Assembly (NCBI RefSeq): GCF_000721075.1
Contig: NZ_JOEQ01000035.1
Location: 13,960 to 77,959, forward strand
DNA: 64,000 nucleotides
Source: Streptosporangium amethystogenes
GTDB lineage: Bacteria > Actinomycetota > Actinomycetes > Streptosporangiales > Streptosporangiaceae
Direction: 5' to 3'
Shown in pieces: positions 32,714 to 40,570 of this stretch. Below the pieces are notes generated by a model. The model did no database searches. It was given only the letters and a program-made list of their open reading frames with translations, and was not told the origin of the DNA. Made by a program: the position numbers and the translations under genes. Numbering within the stretch: position 1 is the first letter of the stretch; each line of letters begins with the position of its first letter.

Positions 32714-34560
32714 AGCTGCTGCGCAGGGAGAAGGCGGTCTCGCTGGACGACCGGCTGGCGGCGCTGGCGCGGGCCGCCGACCTGGCCGACGGGCGGCTGG
32801 ACGCCGAGGCGGTCGCCATGGCGCGTTCGGTGGTCTCCCGCGCCGGGGTACGGGCCAGCCTGTCGGTCGACCACACCGCGGTCGCGCTGGCCGGAGCCAC
32901 CGGCAGCGGTAAGTCCTCGCTGTTCAACCTGCTGTCCGGCACCTCGCTCGCCACGGTCGGGGTCACCCGGCCGACCACCTCGACCGCCCAGGCCGCCCTC
33001 TGGGAGGGCGGCGGCGCGGGACCGTTGCTCGACTGGCTGGATGTCCCCCGCCGCCACGAACTCCTGGACACCTCGGGCTCGGCCGGCATCGCCCCCGAGG
33101 GGCCTGTCTCCGGTGGTCACCAGGCCCGCTCCGCCGGCGTCGTCCCTGGGGGACACGAGCCTCCCGACGTTTCCGGTTCCGGCGTTTCCGAGACGCCCGC
33201 CCCCGGTGGTCACGAGGCGCGTTCCGCCGCTCTCGTCCCCGATGCTCCCGTGCCCGCCGGTCAGCCGTCCGGGATGGACGGGGAGGCCGCCGGACTGATC
33301 CTGCTCGACCTGCCCGACCACGACTCGATCGAGCCTTCGCACCGGCTGGAGGTCGACCGGCTCGTCGAGCTGGTCGACCTGCTGGTCTGGGTGCTCGATC
33401 CGCAGAAGTACGCCGACGCGGCGGTCCACGACCGCTACCTCAGGCCGCTGGCCCGGCACCGGGAGGTCATGGTCGTCGTCCTCAACCAGATCGACCGGCT
33501 CTCCCCGGCCGCCGCCGAGCGGTGCCTGAAAGACCTCCGGCGGCTCCTCGACACCGACGGGCTGACCGGGGTGCCGGTGATCGGGGTCTCCGCCCGCACC
33601 GGCGCGGGCATCCCCGAACTGCGCTCCCTGCTCGCCTCCCGGGTCGCCGGCCGGCGATCATGGGCCGCCCGCCTCGCCGCCGACACCGGCATGGCCGCCG
33701 ACGTGCTTGGAGAGGTGTCCAGCGCCACCGCTCCGGGAGAGAACCGCTCGATGGACGAGCTGGTGAAGCCGCTGAGGGACGCGCTGTCGGAGGCCGCCGG
33801 GGTGCCGGTCGTCGTCGAGGCCGTGGCCAGGTCCTATCGGCACCGCTCGGTCGCCGCCACCGGATGGCCACCCACCCGGTGGATCCGCCGCCTGCGGCCC
33901 GATCCGCTCCGCCGCCTCCGCCTGGACGCCACCAGCCGTGCCTTTGGGGAGTCGGGGGAGCAGGGGGACATCGTCGGGAGGACCTCGATCCCGGTGGCGA
34001 CGGTCGTCCAGCGCTCCCGGATGGACAACGCGATCAGGGAGGCCGCGAGGGGCGCCTCGGCCGGGCTGCCCGCGCCGTGGACGGCGGCCGTGCGACAGGC
34101 GGCTAGGTCACACGGGGACGAACTGGAGGACGGCCTGGACCGAGCGGTCGCCACCACCTCTCTCGGTGCCGCCCGGCGGCCCCTGTGGTGGCGGCTGGCC
34201 GGGCTGGCGCAGTGGCTGGCGCTGGCGACGGTGCTCGCCGGAGGGGCCTGGCTGCTCGCCCTGGTCGCCATCGACTACCTACGACTTCCGCAGCTCTACC
34301 TGCCGACCGCGGGGGAGCTGCCCTGGCCCACCACACTGCTGATCGGGGGTGTCCTGCTCGGCCTGCTGATCGCGCTGCTCTCCCGGGTGGCCTCCTGGCT
34401 CGGCGGCCGGCGCCGCGCCCGCAGGGCGGCGAGGGCGCTGCGGGCGAGTGTCGACCGGGTCGCCCGCGAACTGGTGCTCGACCCGATGGAGGAGGAGCTG
34501 TCCCGGTATCACCGCTTCGCCGAAGCGGTCGCGCTGGCCAGGAACGGGACTCGCAGGTGA
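32710..34560 (+). CDS. Dynamin-like / YfjP-type GTPase, second of a pair
   Basis: 616 residues from GTG 32710. G1 ALAGATGSGKSSLFNLLSG near residue 60, G2 VTRPTTSTAQ, G3 LLDLPDHDS near 198, G4 LNQID near 259 and a G5-like GVSAR are all recognisable. Between G2 and G3 there is a ~65-residue insertion with two near-repeats (GGHQARSAGVVP; GGHEARSAALVP). The C-terminal third has two membrane helices (LAQWLALATVLAGGAWLLAL; TTLLIGGVLLGLLIALLSRV) separated by a short loop, then an amphipathic tail. This would anchor the GTPase pair at the membrane. Probably acts in cell division or membrane remodelling; cotranscribed with the first GTPase. Confidence 0.87.
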   Translation: MKLLRREKAVSLDDRLAALARAADLADGRLDAEAVAMARSVVSRAGVRASLSVDHTAVALAGATGSGKSSLFNLLSGTSLATVGVTRPTTSTAQAALWEGGGAGPLLDWLDVPRRHELLDTSGSAGIAPEGPVSGGHQARSAGVVPGGHEPPDVSGSGVSETPAPGGHEARSAALVPDAPVPAGQPSGMDGEAAGLILLDLPDHDSIEPSHRLEVDRLVELVDLLVWVLDPQKYADAAVHDRYLRPLARHREVMVVVLNQIDRLSPAAAERCLKDLRRLLDTDGLTGVPVIGVSARTGAGIPELRSLLASRVAGRRSWAARLAADTGMAADVLGEVSSATAPGENRSMDELVKPLRDALSEAAGVPVVVEAVARSYRHRSVAATGWPPTRWIRRLRPDPLRRLRLDATSRAFGESGEQGDIVGRTSIPVATVVQRSRMDNAIREAARGASAGLPAPWTAAVRQAARSHGDELEDGLDRAVATTSLGAARRPLWWRLAGLAQWLALATVLAGGAWLLALVAIDYLRLPQLYLPTAGELPWPTTLLIGGVLLGLLIALLSRVASWLGGRRRARRAARALRASVDRVARELVLDPMEEELSRYHRFAEAVALARNGTRR

Positions 34561-34561
34561 G

Positions 34562-34581
34562 GGCGGGCCTTGGGGCCTGCC
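34562..34581 (+). terminator. Hairpin right after the GTPase operon
   Basis: GGCGGGCC-TTGG-GGCCTGCC: eight pairs with one G-U wobble and a four-base loop, starting one base after the stop codon. The DNA from 34582 to 34909 beyond it shows no gene I can support. Confidence 0.55.
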
Positions 34582-34909
34582 TGGCGAAGCCTGCCGAAGG
34601 TCACCAGGATGCCCCGGCCTTCAGACCGGAGAGGAATCGGGAGCGGGAGGGCCGCCAAGGCCCGGGAGTGTCCTGACCGGTCGGTCATTTCGGTCGGCTT
34701 CTGTCCGGCAGGGGTCTCGATGCGCGGGGCAGGGAGCAGTCCGGTGACGTGCGGTTTCCGGCGGATGCTCTGGGGGCGAGCGCCTCCCGGTAGAAGGGGA
34801 CGGACACGGAGAAGGGATCGGTGTCCGTCACGCAGGAGGCGCTCAGTTGGGCCCTCACCATGGGGCCGGACCGGTCGGAGCCGGTCGGGGCGTCAGGTGA
34901 GGAGGCGGA

Positions 34910-35254
34910 TCAGGCGACGAGGTTGACGTAGTACGTGGAGTAACCGTTCATGTCGATCAGACGGGTGCCCACGCGCCTGGCGGCGGTGCTGCCGATGTTG
35001 ATGCAGGAGTCGAAGGCGTTCTGATAGACGTACATCGGGCCGTAGGGGCCGGTCCAGACGGCCCCGTTGGCGGCTTCGGCGTAGAAGGCGGCGTAGCGGT
35101 TGTTGGTGTTGAGGACGAACGCCTCGCCGCCCGGGTCGATGGCCCACCAGCCCCGGGTGCCCCACTGGCCGTAGTCGCGGCAGCCGTCGGGGCTGTAGAA
35201 CATGATCGCGACCCACACCTTGGAGCTGTAGCGGTTACGGAAACGCAGCTGCAT
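34910..35254 (-). CDS. DUF1036 family protein
   Basis: 114 residues, ATG start preceded by GGAGGAG. The DUF1036 pattern is clear: LRFRNRYSSKVWVAIMFYSP, then GQWGTRGWWAIDPGGEAFVL, FYAEAANGAVWTGPYG and a pair of Cys (GCRDY, DSCIN). The family is a small beta-sandwich of unknown function, present in many bacteria as exported or soluble protein; no signal peptide is present here. It is the second gene of a two-gene unit: its ribosome binding site lies in the last codons of the upstream 69-residue gene. Confidence 0.85.
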   Translation of the reverse strand: MQLRFRNRYSSKVWVAIMFYSPDGCRDYGQWGTRGWWAIDPGGEAFVLNTNNRYAAFYAEAANGAVWTGPYGPMYVYQNAFDSCINIGSTAARRVGTRLIDMNGYSTYYVNLVA

Positions 35255-35256
35255 GT

Positions 35257-35466
35257 CTACTCCTCCGCTTCCGTGAATCGCAGGGCCAGGGGCCTGTCGT
35301 CAAGCGCCTCGCCGGCCACCGGGGGAAGGTGGTCATCGCTCTTCGCGACGACCGCGACGCGGTCGGCCGCTCCCGGCCGCTCGCTCGACTCTCCCGTGCT
35401 GGCCGCCGTGGGGTCCGCGAACGCCACCCGTGGGTCCGGGGGGTGTTCGGTGCCGTTGTCCGGCAT
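35257..35466 (-). CDS. Small acidic protein upstream of DUF1036
   Basis: 69 residues (MPDNGTEHPPDPRVAFADPT at the start), ATG with GGTGAG seven bases before. It is rich in Asp, Glu, Ala and Pro, with no membrane segment, no cysteine and no recognisable family. The stop codon is two bases before the start of the DUF1036 gene, with the DUF1036 ribosome binding site embedded in its last codons. The two should be translated together; this may be a partner or assembly factor of the DUF1036 protein. The upstream DNA is AT-rich (ACAACATACAGTCACATTCA around 35510), a plausible promoter. Confidence 0.6.
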   Translation of the reverse strand: MPDNGTEHPPDPRVAFADPTAASTGESSERPGAADRVAVVAKSDDHLPPVAGEALDDRPLALRFTEAEE

Positions 35467-35753
35467 GGTTGCTCACCTACATTCGTTTGAGTGCGTAGGG
35501 TGATCGGACAACAACATACAGTCACATTCAAGGTCATGTAAAGAATCGTTTTCATTTCCGCGGTGGGTAGGGGGGCGGCAACGCCTTCGCGGAGATCTCG
35601 GCCCTACGCCGACGCCCGGCCCAGGGGGAAGGCATTGATTCAGGTGACGTCCTCCGCCGTACGAACAGGTGTCAGCGGCGGACGATGAGCCACGTCGCGA
35701 CGGCGGTGACGGTCTCCGAGCGGTTGCTGATGATGTGCGGGCGGCCGCAGGGG

Positions 35754-36404
35754 TTATGACCGGGGTGCGCCGTACCAGCGCCAGGTGGTCAGACGCGGGT
35801 GCCCGGGGAGTTCGGCGCGTCCGGTGGCCCACAGCAGGGTGGGCCAGGGGTCCGTGCCCGTCGGGGCGTCCGGGAAGAGCCGGGCGAGCACCCGCGAGCA
35901 CAGGTCCGCGGGCGGGGTCCAGGTGAGCCCCAGCCCCTCGGCCAGATCGTGGGTGTGCACCAGGGTCTCCACGATCCCCATCGCGGCGAAGCCCTCCGGG
36001 TCCGACGTCCCGTGCACGTGGTGGGCGCGAATCTCCGGCGGTGTCGTACGCACCATGGCGACCAGCAGCGCGCCGCTCGCCTCCAGCACCTGCAGCAGCC
36101 CGGCCGGCCCCGCCGCGCGGTCGGCATGAATGGCGTTCGCCGGACCCCGGGGTCTTCTGCGCTCCCAGGCGAAGGGCACGACGCCGTCCAGGGGCGGTGT
36201 CCTGGGGCCCAGCTGGGCGGCGTACGAGAAGAGGTCGTCGCTGAGGTGCTCGACGGTCTCCCAGCAGGTCCACTCCAGCGAGCCGGCCTTGCCGTCCCAG
36301 GCCGGCGCGGGCACCTCCCGGAGGGTGCCGACGGCGAGCTGAACGGCCAGGTCAAGGTCGTCCGCCGTCACGGGGGAAGATCCGGCTTCGGTCGATCGGC
36401 ACAT
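35754..36404 (-). CDS. Maleylpyruvate-isomerase/DinB-type protein
   Basis: 216 residues. The pattern of the mycothiol-dependent maleylpyruvate isomerase N-terminal domain is present: WTCWETVEHLSDDLFSYAAQ supplies the first metal-binding His, and IVETLVHTHDLAEGLGLTW supplies Glu and His ligands. The four-helix DinB bundle accounts for the whole length. Such proteins are usually thiol-dependent transferases using mycothiol in actinobacteria. Substrate unknown; no pathway genes are adjacent. Confidence 0.85.
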   Translation of the reverse strand: MCRSTEAGSSPVTADDLDLAVQLAVGTLREVPAPAWDGKAGSLEWTCWETVEHLSDDLFSYAAQLGPRTPPLDGVVPFAWERRRPRGPANAIHADRAAGPAGLLQVLEASGALLVAMVRTTPPEIRAHHVHGTSDPEGFAAMGIVETLVHTHDLAEGLGLTWTPPADLCSRVLARLFPDAPTGTDPWPTLLWATGRAELPGHPRLTTWRWYGAPRS

Positions 36405-36447
36405 GGCGGGAACGATACCGCCGCCCCTGAGAGCGTGGTGGATCCGC

Positions 36448-36530
36448 AGGTGTCGACGCCCAGATCCGCCGGGTACTCATCGCCGATGATCATGTGACCC
36501 GGTTCGTGAGCGGTGGTCGCTCGACGTCTT
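36448..36530 (-). repeat. Displaced 83-bp fragment of the ImmA/IrrE gene
   Basis: 80 of 83 bases are identical to 40064-40146. Read on the minus strand it encodes TTAHEPGHMIIGDEYPADLG, i.e. the zinc-protease motif region, but with HELGH altered to HEPGH. No surrounding protease sequence remains, so it is a relic of duplication or rearrangement rather than a gene. Confidence 0.85.
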
Positions 36531-36580
36531 GCCGGCGGGGCGTCATCCCTCGCCTCCGGATGGACGACGCCCCGCCCGGC

Positions 36581-37030
36581 TCACCAGGTCTTGCCGGCCT
36601 GCTCGCGAATCGTGCGGTTGATCCGGTTGAAGAAGTTGGTCAGCGCGATCTCCAGGTTGAGCGCGGACAGCTGCTTGTCGTCGAAGTGGGCGGCGGCGGC
36701 GTCCCAGATCTCGTCGGTCACACCCGGTGCGCCGTCCTGGATCCGGGTGGCGGCCTCGGTCAGCGCGAGCGCGGCCCGCTCCGCCTCGGTGAAGAACGGT
36801 GTCTCGCGCCAGGCGACCACGCTGTGCAGCCGCTCATCGGTCTCTCCGTTCTTCTTGGCCGACTCGATCCCGGCGAACACGCACGGGCTGCAGCCGTTGA
36901 TCTGGCTGACCCTCAGGTGGACCAGCCCGAGCAGGCGCGGGTCGACGCCGCCGGTGTGAATCGCCTTGTAGAGGTGCTGGATCGCCGTCATCACGTCGGC
37001 GCTCGTCCTGCTCTTCATCCGTGCTTCCAT
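36581..37030 (-). CDS. Carboxymuconolactone decarboxylase / AhpD-like protein
   Basis: 149 residues from ATG 37030, chosen for GGGGCAAGG upstream. AhpD-like fold with the redox pair CSPC (INGCSPCVFAGIESAKKNGE). The histidine that normally follows four residues after the second Cys is replaced here by Gly, so peroxidase-type chemistry may be altered. C-terminal helices (AERAALALTEAATRI, EIALTNFFNRINRTIREQAG) match the family. It is transcribed divergently from an ECF sigma factor; such COE genes are the usual neighbours and targets of ECF41-type sigma factors. Confidence 0.87.
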   Translation of the reverse strand: MEARMKSRTSADVMTAIQHLYKAIHTGGVDPRLLGLVHLRVSQINGCSPCVFAGIESAKKNGETDERLHSVVAWRETPFFTEAERAALALTEAATRIQDGAPGVTDEIWDAAAAHFDDKQLSALNLEIALTNFFNRINRTIREQAGKTW

Positions 37031-37071
37031 GGGCCTTGCCCCTTCATCGGTTACCTGCGCCCGTCCGGGCT

Positions 37072-37088
37072 CGTCATCACCCATGACG
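37072..37088. promoter_or_regulatory. Inverted repeat between the divergent sigma and CMD genes
   Basis: CGTCAT-CACCC-ATGACG, a perfect 6+6 palindrome with a five-base centre, 41 bases from the CMD start and 25 bases from the sigma start. Candidate operator or promoter-linked element; I do not see a clear ECF41 promoter motif (TGTCACA) beside it. Confidence 0.35.
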
Positions 37089-37113
37089 GAGCAGATCCGA
37101 GGAAGGTAACAAC

Positions 37114-37992
37114 ATGTCCGACACCAGCCCGACCGACCCGGTGGCCACGGCGTTCGAGGCCCAGCGCGACCGGCTGCGCGCGGTCGCCTACCGCATGCTC
37201 GGATCGCACGCCGACGCCGAGGACGCGGTCCAGGAGGCCTGGCTGCGGCTCTCCCGCCAGGACACGGCGACCATCCACAACCTCGCCGGCTGGCTGACCA
37301 CGGTGGTCGGCCGGATCAGCCTGGACGTCCTGCGATCACGCCAAGCCCACCCTGAGGCCTCCTACGACGACCGGCTGCCCGAATTCGTCGTGACGGTCGA
37401 CGACGGCCCCGCGCCGGAGGACGACGTGGCGCTCGCCGACTCGGTCGGACTCGCACTCCTCGTCGTCCTCGAATCGCTCGGACCGAGTGAGCGGCTGGCG
37501 TTCGTGCTGCACGACCTGTTCGCGGTGCCGTTCGACGAGATCGGCCAGATCCTCGGCAGGTCCACCGACGCCACCAAGATGCTCGCCAGCCGCGCCCGCA
37601 GGAAGGTGCAGGCGACCGAGCAGCCGACGGGCACCGGACGGGAGCAGCGACAGGTCGTCCATGCCTTCCTGTCGGCGGCTCGCCGCGGCGACTTCGAGGG
37701 GCTGCTGCGCGTGCTCGACCCCCAGGTGAAACTGACCGTCGAGAGCTCCGACGGTGTGGTCGTCACCCTCGGCGCCACCAAGGTCGCCGCCGGTGCGCAG
37801 CTGTCCGCCGGCGCAGTCGCACGAAGGCGAGCGGTGCTCGTCAACGGCCTTCCCGGGGTCGTGTCCTGGCGCGAGGACGGCGCCCCGTTCTCGGTCGTCG
37901 CGTTCACCGTCGTCGACGGCCGGATCGCCGGCATCGCGATCGTGACCGACCCGGCCAGGCTCGCGTCGATGAACCTGCCGGATCCGGGGTGA
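37114..37992 (+). CDS. ECF41-type (SigJ-like) sigma factor with SnoaL-like extension
   Basis: 292 residues. Region 2 (LRAVAYRMLGSHADAEDAVQ then EAWLRLSR) and region 4 (LGPSERLAFVLHDLFAVPFD then EIGQILGRSTDATKMLASRA) form a short ECF sigma factor. A ~120-residue SnoaL/NTF2-like extension follows (VVHAFLSAARRGDFEGLLRV to the end), the hallmark of ECF41. There is no anti-sigma gene; in this group the extension itself modulates activity. The usual C-terminal NPDKL-type motif appears as VTDPARL, and the DGGGK-type loop is changed (SSDGVVVTLG). It probably drives the divergent CMD gene. Confidence 0.9.
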   Translation: MSDTSPTDPVATAFEAQRDRLRAVAYRMLGSHADAEDAVQEAWLRLSRQDTATIHNLAGWLTTVVGRISLDVLRSRQAHPEASYDDRLPEFVVTVDDGPAPEDDVALADSVGLALLVVLESLGPSERLAFVLHDLFAVPFDEIGQILGRSTDATKMLASRARRKVQATEQPTGTGREQRQVVHAFLSAARRGDFEGLLRVLDPQVKLTVESSDGVVVTLGATKVAAGAQLSAGAVARRRAVLVNGLPGVVSWREDGAPFSVVAFTVVDGRIAGIAIVTDPARLASMNLPDPG

Positions 37993-38245
37993 GTCACCGC
38001 CGAGCCGGTCGTCACGGTGTGGGCAGGTGGCGATACCGCATGAGATTTGTGCACGGCGAGCTCCTTCGCCCATGCGGAGCAATCCTGTGGGTCCGGGGTC
38101 CGTACCGGCCCTGGCGACCCGCCGCGGTCCGCAAGACGGGTGAAGAAATATGACATAAGGTGTCGGGTTTTAGGGCGAGCATGGGTTCACCGGTCGGCGT
38201 CGATGGCGGGCGTGGACCGGGCCCTACGGATAGACAAGGATTTCA

Positions 38246-38776
38246 ATGCGCGAAACGCCAGAGGAGATCAAGGAGTTCCAGGCCCTCCTCGACGCCTCCC
38301 TCTCCCGCTCCACCTCGTACCTCCGCTCGATCATCAACAGCGAGCGCACCCTGACCGCGGAGCAGCTCACCGAGGTCCTCACCGGCATGTGCCCCCTCGC
38401 CCTGTCCACCGTGACGGCGAAGGGCGAGCCGCGGATCAGCGGTGTGGACGGGCACTTCCTGCACGGAAAATGGCACTTCGGCACGGCGCGCAACGCCGCC
38501 AAGGCCCGCCACCTCGCCGCCAGGCCCGCCGTCAGCGCCGCGCACATGCGCGGTGAGGAACTGGGCGTGTTCACGCACGGCACGGTGGAGATCCTCAACC
38601 CCCAGGACGGCGAGCCCGCCGCGGACTGGCCCTACCTGCTCGCGTACTTCAAGGACTTCTACGGCGAGGGTGCCTTCGACTGGGACAACGACGTGGTCTA
38701 CTACCGGCTGCATCCGCACTGGGCGACCGTCTACGCCTCCGACGTCGCGAAGCTCACCGCGGCACCCCAGCCCTGA
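38246..38776 (+). CDS. Pyridoxamine 5'-phosphate oxidase family protein
   Basis: 176 residues, ATG start. The split-barrel flavin-binding pattern is present: MCPLALSTVTAKGEPRISGV, HFGTARNAAKARHLAARPAV and GVFTHGTVEILN. The N-terminal ~45 residues form a helix (ETPEEIKEFQALLDASLSRS). Many relatives bind FMN, F420 or heme; no subgroup-specific residues can be called. Transcribed on its own, 253 bp after the sigma gene; GACA-TAAGG-TGTC at 38152-38164 is a weak palindrome upstream. Confidence 0.83.
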   Translation: MRETPEEIKEFQALLDASLSRSTSYLRSIINSERTLTAEQLTEVLTGMCPLALSTVTAKGEPRISGVDGHFLHGKWHFGTARNAAKARHLAARPAVSAAHMRGEELGVFTHGTVEILNPQDGEPAADWPYLLAYFKDFYGEGAFDWDNDVVYYRLHPHWATVYASDVAKLTAAPQP

Positions 38777-38872
38777 TCCGCAGCACAGTCCTTAGCGAGA
38801 CCATGCCCTCCCGACGGGGCCACTCTGAACCTCCGCAGCCAACGAGTCGTCAAGCCGTCGTCGGTACGTCTC

Positions 38873-39631
38873 TTAAGGCCTCTGGTCCGCAGGGGGCGGG
38901 TTGAGAGAGTCGCTGTCCCAGCCGAGCCGGTGGTCGGCGCCGACCTTCATGACCTCCAGTTCGTCATCGGCGACCAGTGTCGCGATGCATTTGTGAGTGC
39001 CGCCGACATAGGTGGTCATCAGGTCCACATCGGTGGCGACACACCACGCGCGGTCCCGCGGCCACCACAGGCTGGCACGCTGGTCGAACCACGACGGCTC
39101 GCCGAGTGAGGTGGTCGCGGCGGACAGCGGTCCCGACAGCAGCAACATCGGCCGGGCGGGCATCTCCATCCTCGGGATCTCCTCATCCTCCACGGGGAGA
39201 GCGAGCCCCCCGAAGCCCTCCCAGACGGCGAACCAGCACTGCTCAGGGATCACGGTGTACGCGGCGAGGATCCGGGCCAGTCGTGCCGCCTGCCGCACCG
39301 GGAGGGAGCCCTCCCTCGGAGGCGTATCCCACAGTCCTGGCTGATGATCGGAGAAGAGGAACCGCCAGGAACCGCTGATTGAAGGCCATTGCATCGCCGG
39401 ATGCGTCAGGCGCCCGTTGGCGCTGGCCACCTCCGCCCACGACACCTCCTCGGTCCGCTCACCGTCCTCCCGGAGGGCCGGATGGAAAACACGCGCATAG
39501 GCCGCGAAGATCGGCGGGACGAGGCATCCCACGACGTTGTCGTTGAAGTTCCGGGCTGTGGCCACCGCCCAGTCGCCGGCGCGCACATCGGTCCGCAGGC
39601 TCAGGCCGCCGATGGTGAAAGGTTGGTCCAT
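38873..39631 (-). CDS. Conserved hypothetical protein
   Basis: 252 residues from ATG 39631 (MDQPFTIGGLSLRTDVRAGD). The protein is Trp-rich and globular in composition, with HPAMQWPSISGSWRFLFSDH, IPEQCWFAVWEGFGGLALPV and WWPRDRAWCVATDVDLMTTY as distinctive segments. No signal peptide, membrane helix or catalytic motif is apparent. I recall similar actinomycete hypothetical proteins but no function. Longer in-frame starts to 39745 give a basic, unlikely extension. Confidence 0.72.
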   Translation of the reverse strand: MDQPFTIGGLSLRTDVRAGDWAVATARNFNDNVVGCLVPPIFAAYARVFHPALREDGERTEEVSWAEVASANGRLTHPAMQWPSISGSWRFLFSDHQPGLWDTPPREGSLPVRQAARLARILAAYTVIPEQCWFAVWEGFGGLALPVEDEEIPRMEMPARPMLLLSGPLSAATTSLGEPSWFDQRASLWWPRDRAWCVATDVDLMTTYVGGTHKCIATLVADDELEVMKVGADHRLGWDSDSLNPPPADQRP

Positions 39632-39648
39632 CCCGCGATTATGAGGGC

Positions 39649-40560
39649 CTAGCTGACGCTTCCCGAAGGTTCGAGGTCCGGTTCCTCGATCTGGCCACGC
39701 ATGAGTTCCACGGCGCGGGATGTGGTCATCCGGTTCTTCTTCCATGCCTGCAGCACGGCGTGAGCGTACCCCGGCGGCACGAGCACCGCTTGGAGATCAG
39801 GCTGTGGCGTCCAGCCCACGGCCTCCATGAGTTCGGCGCGCGTTGGATTCTTCCGTCGCAGATCCCTGGCGTCCCTGTCCAGGACTCCGGCTGCGACCGC
39901 TTGGCGGATGGCCAATGACCAGGATGTTCGGTATTTGGCGGCGAGGACTACGAGGGGTCTCGTAAGGAATCCTCGTTTCCCGAATAACCGTTCAGCACGG
40001 ATTCGATGGGAAGAAGAAGTTCCGCGGCGAAAGCGTCGATCACCAGTTCTCTTTCGGCGCGAGAGGTGTTGACGCCCAGATCCGCCGGGTACTCATCGCC
40101 GATGATCATGTGACCCAGTTCGTGAGCGGCGGTCGCTCGACGTCTTCCGGGGTCCCCTGGCTGCTGACGACCGCCACCGCGATTCCGCCCTCGATCAGAG
40201 AGGCTCCGTCTCCCGGCGTGTCGACCACCGCCACCAGTTGGCCGAGCCCTTCGCAGACGCTCATCAGCGAACTGATCGGATCAATTCCAAGGCCGAGTTT
40301 CTGCCTGGCCCACCTGGCCGCCTGGCGAGCGGTCTCGACGTTCTCCACGGCACCGCGGAATCTCTCGGGCGCGGGAGGAAAGAACTCTTGTAGCTCGACG
40401 AGTTGCCGGACATCGTCCAGCCACATCGCCAGAGCTGCTTCAAGCCGATATGACCGGCAGGTGGCGTCCGTTGCCGGGTCGTCGATGAGCTCGGTACGAC
40501 GTGATACGACCGCTGGAGGCCGGCGCAGGAAATGCGTCAGCGGAACGCCGAGGAACCCCG
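39649..40560 (-). pseudogene. ImmA/IrrE metallopeptidase pseudogene with two frameshifts
   Basis: The protein is split over three reading frames. The first part (to ~40157) gives SRRTELIDDPATDATCRSYR through LIEGGIAVAVVSSQG. The middle (40154-~39966) gives DPGRRRATAAHELGHMIIGD then LIDAFAAELLLP-type sequence (LVIDAFAAELLLPIESVLNG). The last part (~39975-39649) gives RPLVVLAAKYRTSWSLAIRQ and continues to VELMRGQIEEPDLEPSGSVS. HELGH is the gluzincin zinc motif of ImmA/IrrE proteases. Restoring one G in the GGGG run at 40154-40157 and one C in the CCCC run near 39966-39975 would join all three frames. It is either an authentic pseudogene or carries two homopolymer sequencing errors. The N-terminal DNA-binding part is missing, cut near the adjoining ATPase fragment. 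Confidence 0.75.
40064..40146 (-). repeat. Second copy of the 83-bp repeat, inside the ImmA/IrrE pseudogene
   Basis: Matches 36448-36530 at 80 of 83 positions, same orientation, 3616 bp apart. Here it lies in its native protein context around HELGH, so this is the parental location. Differences fall at positions equivalent to 36454, 36501 and 36514. Confidence 0.88.
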
Positions 40561-40570
40561 CCTCCGGGCG

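Noticed and set aside
36494..37297. Plus-strand frame over the CMD gene start region
   Set aside because: It begins in the 83-bp repeat and runs antisense to the CMD gene, then into the sigma gene in another phase; no family resemblance.
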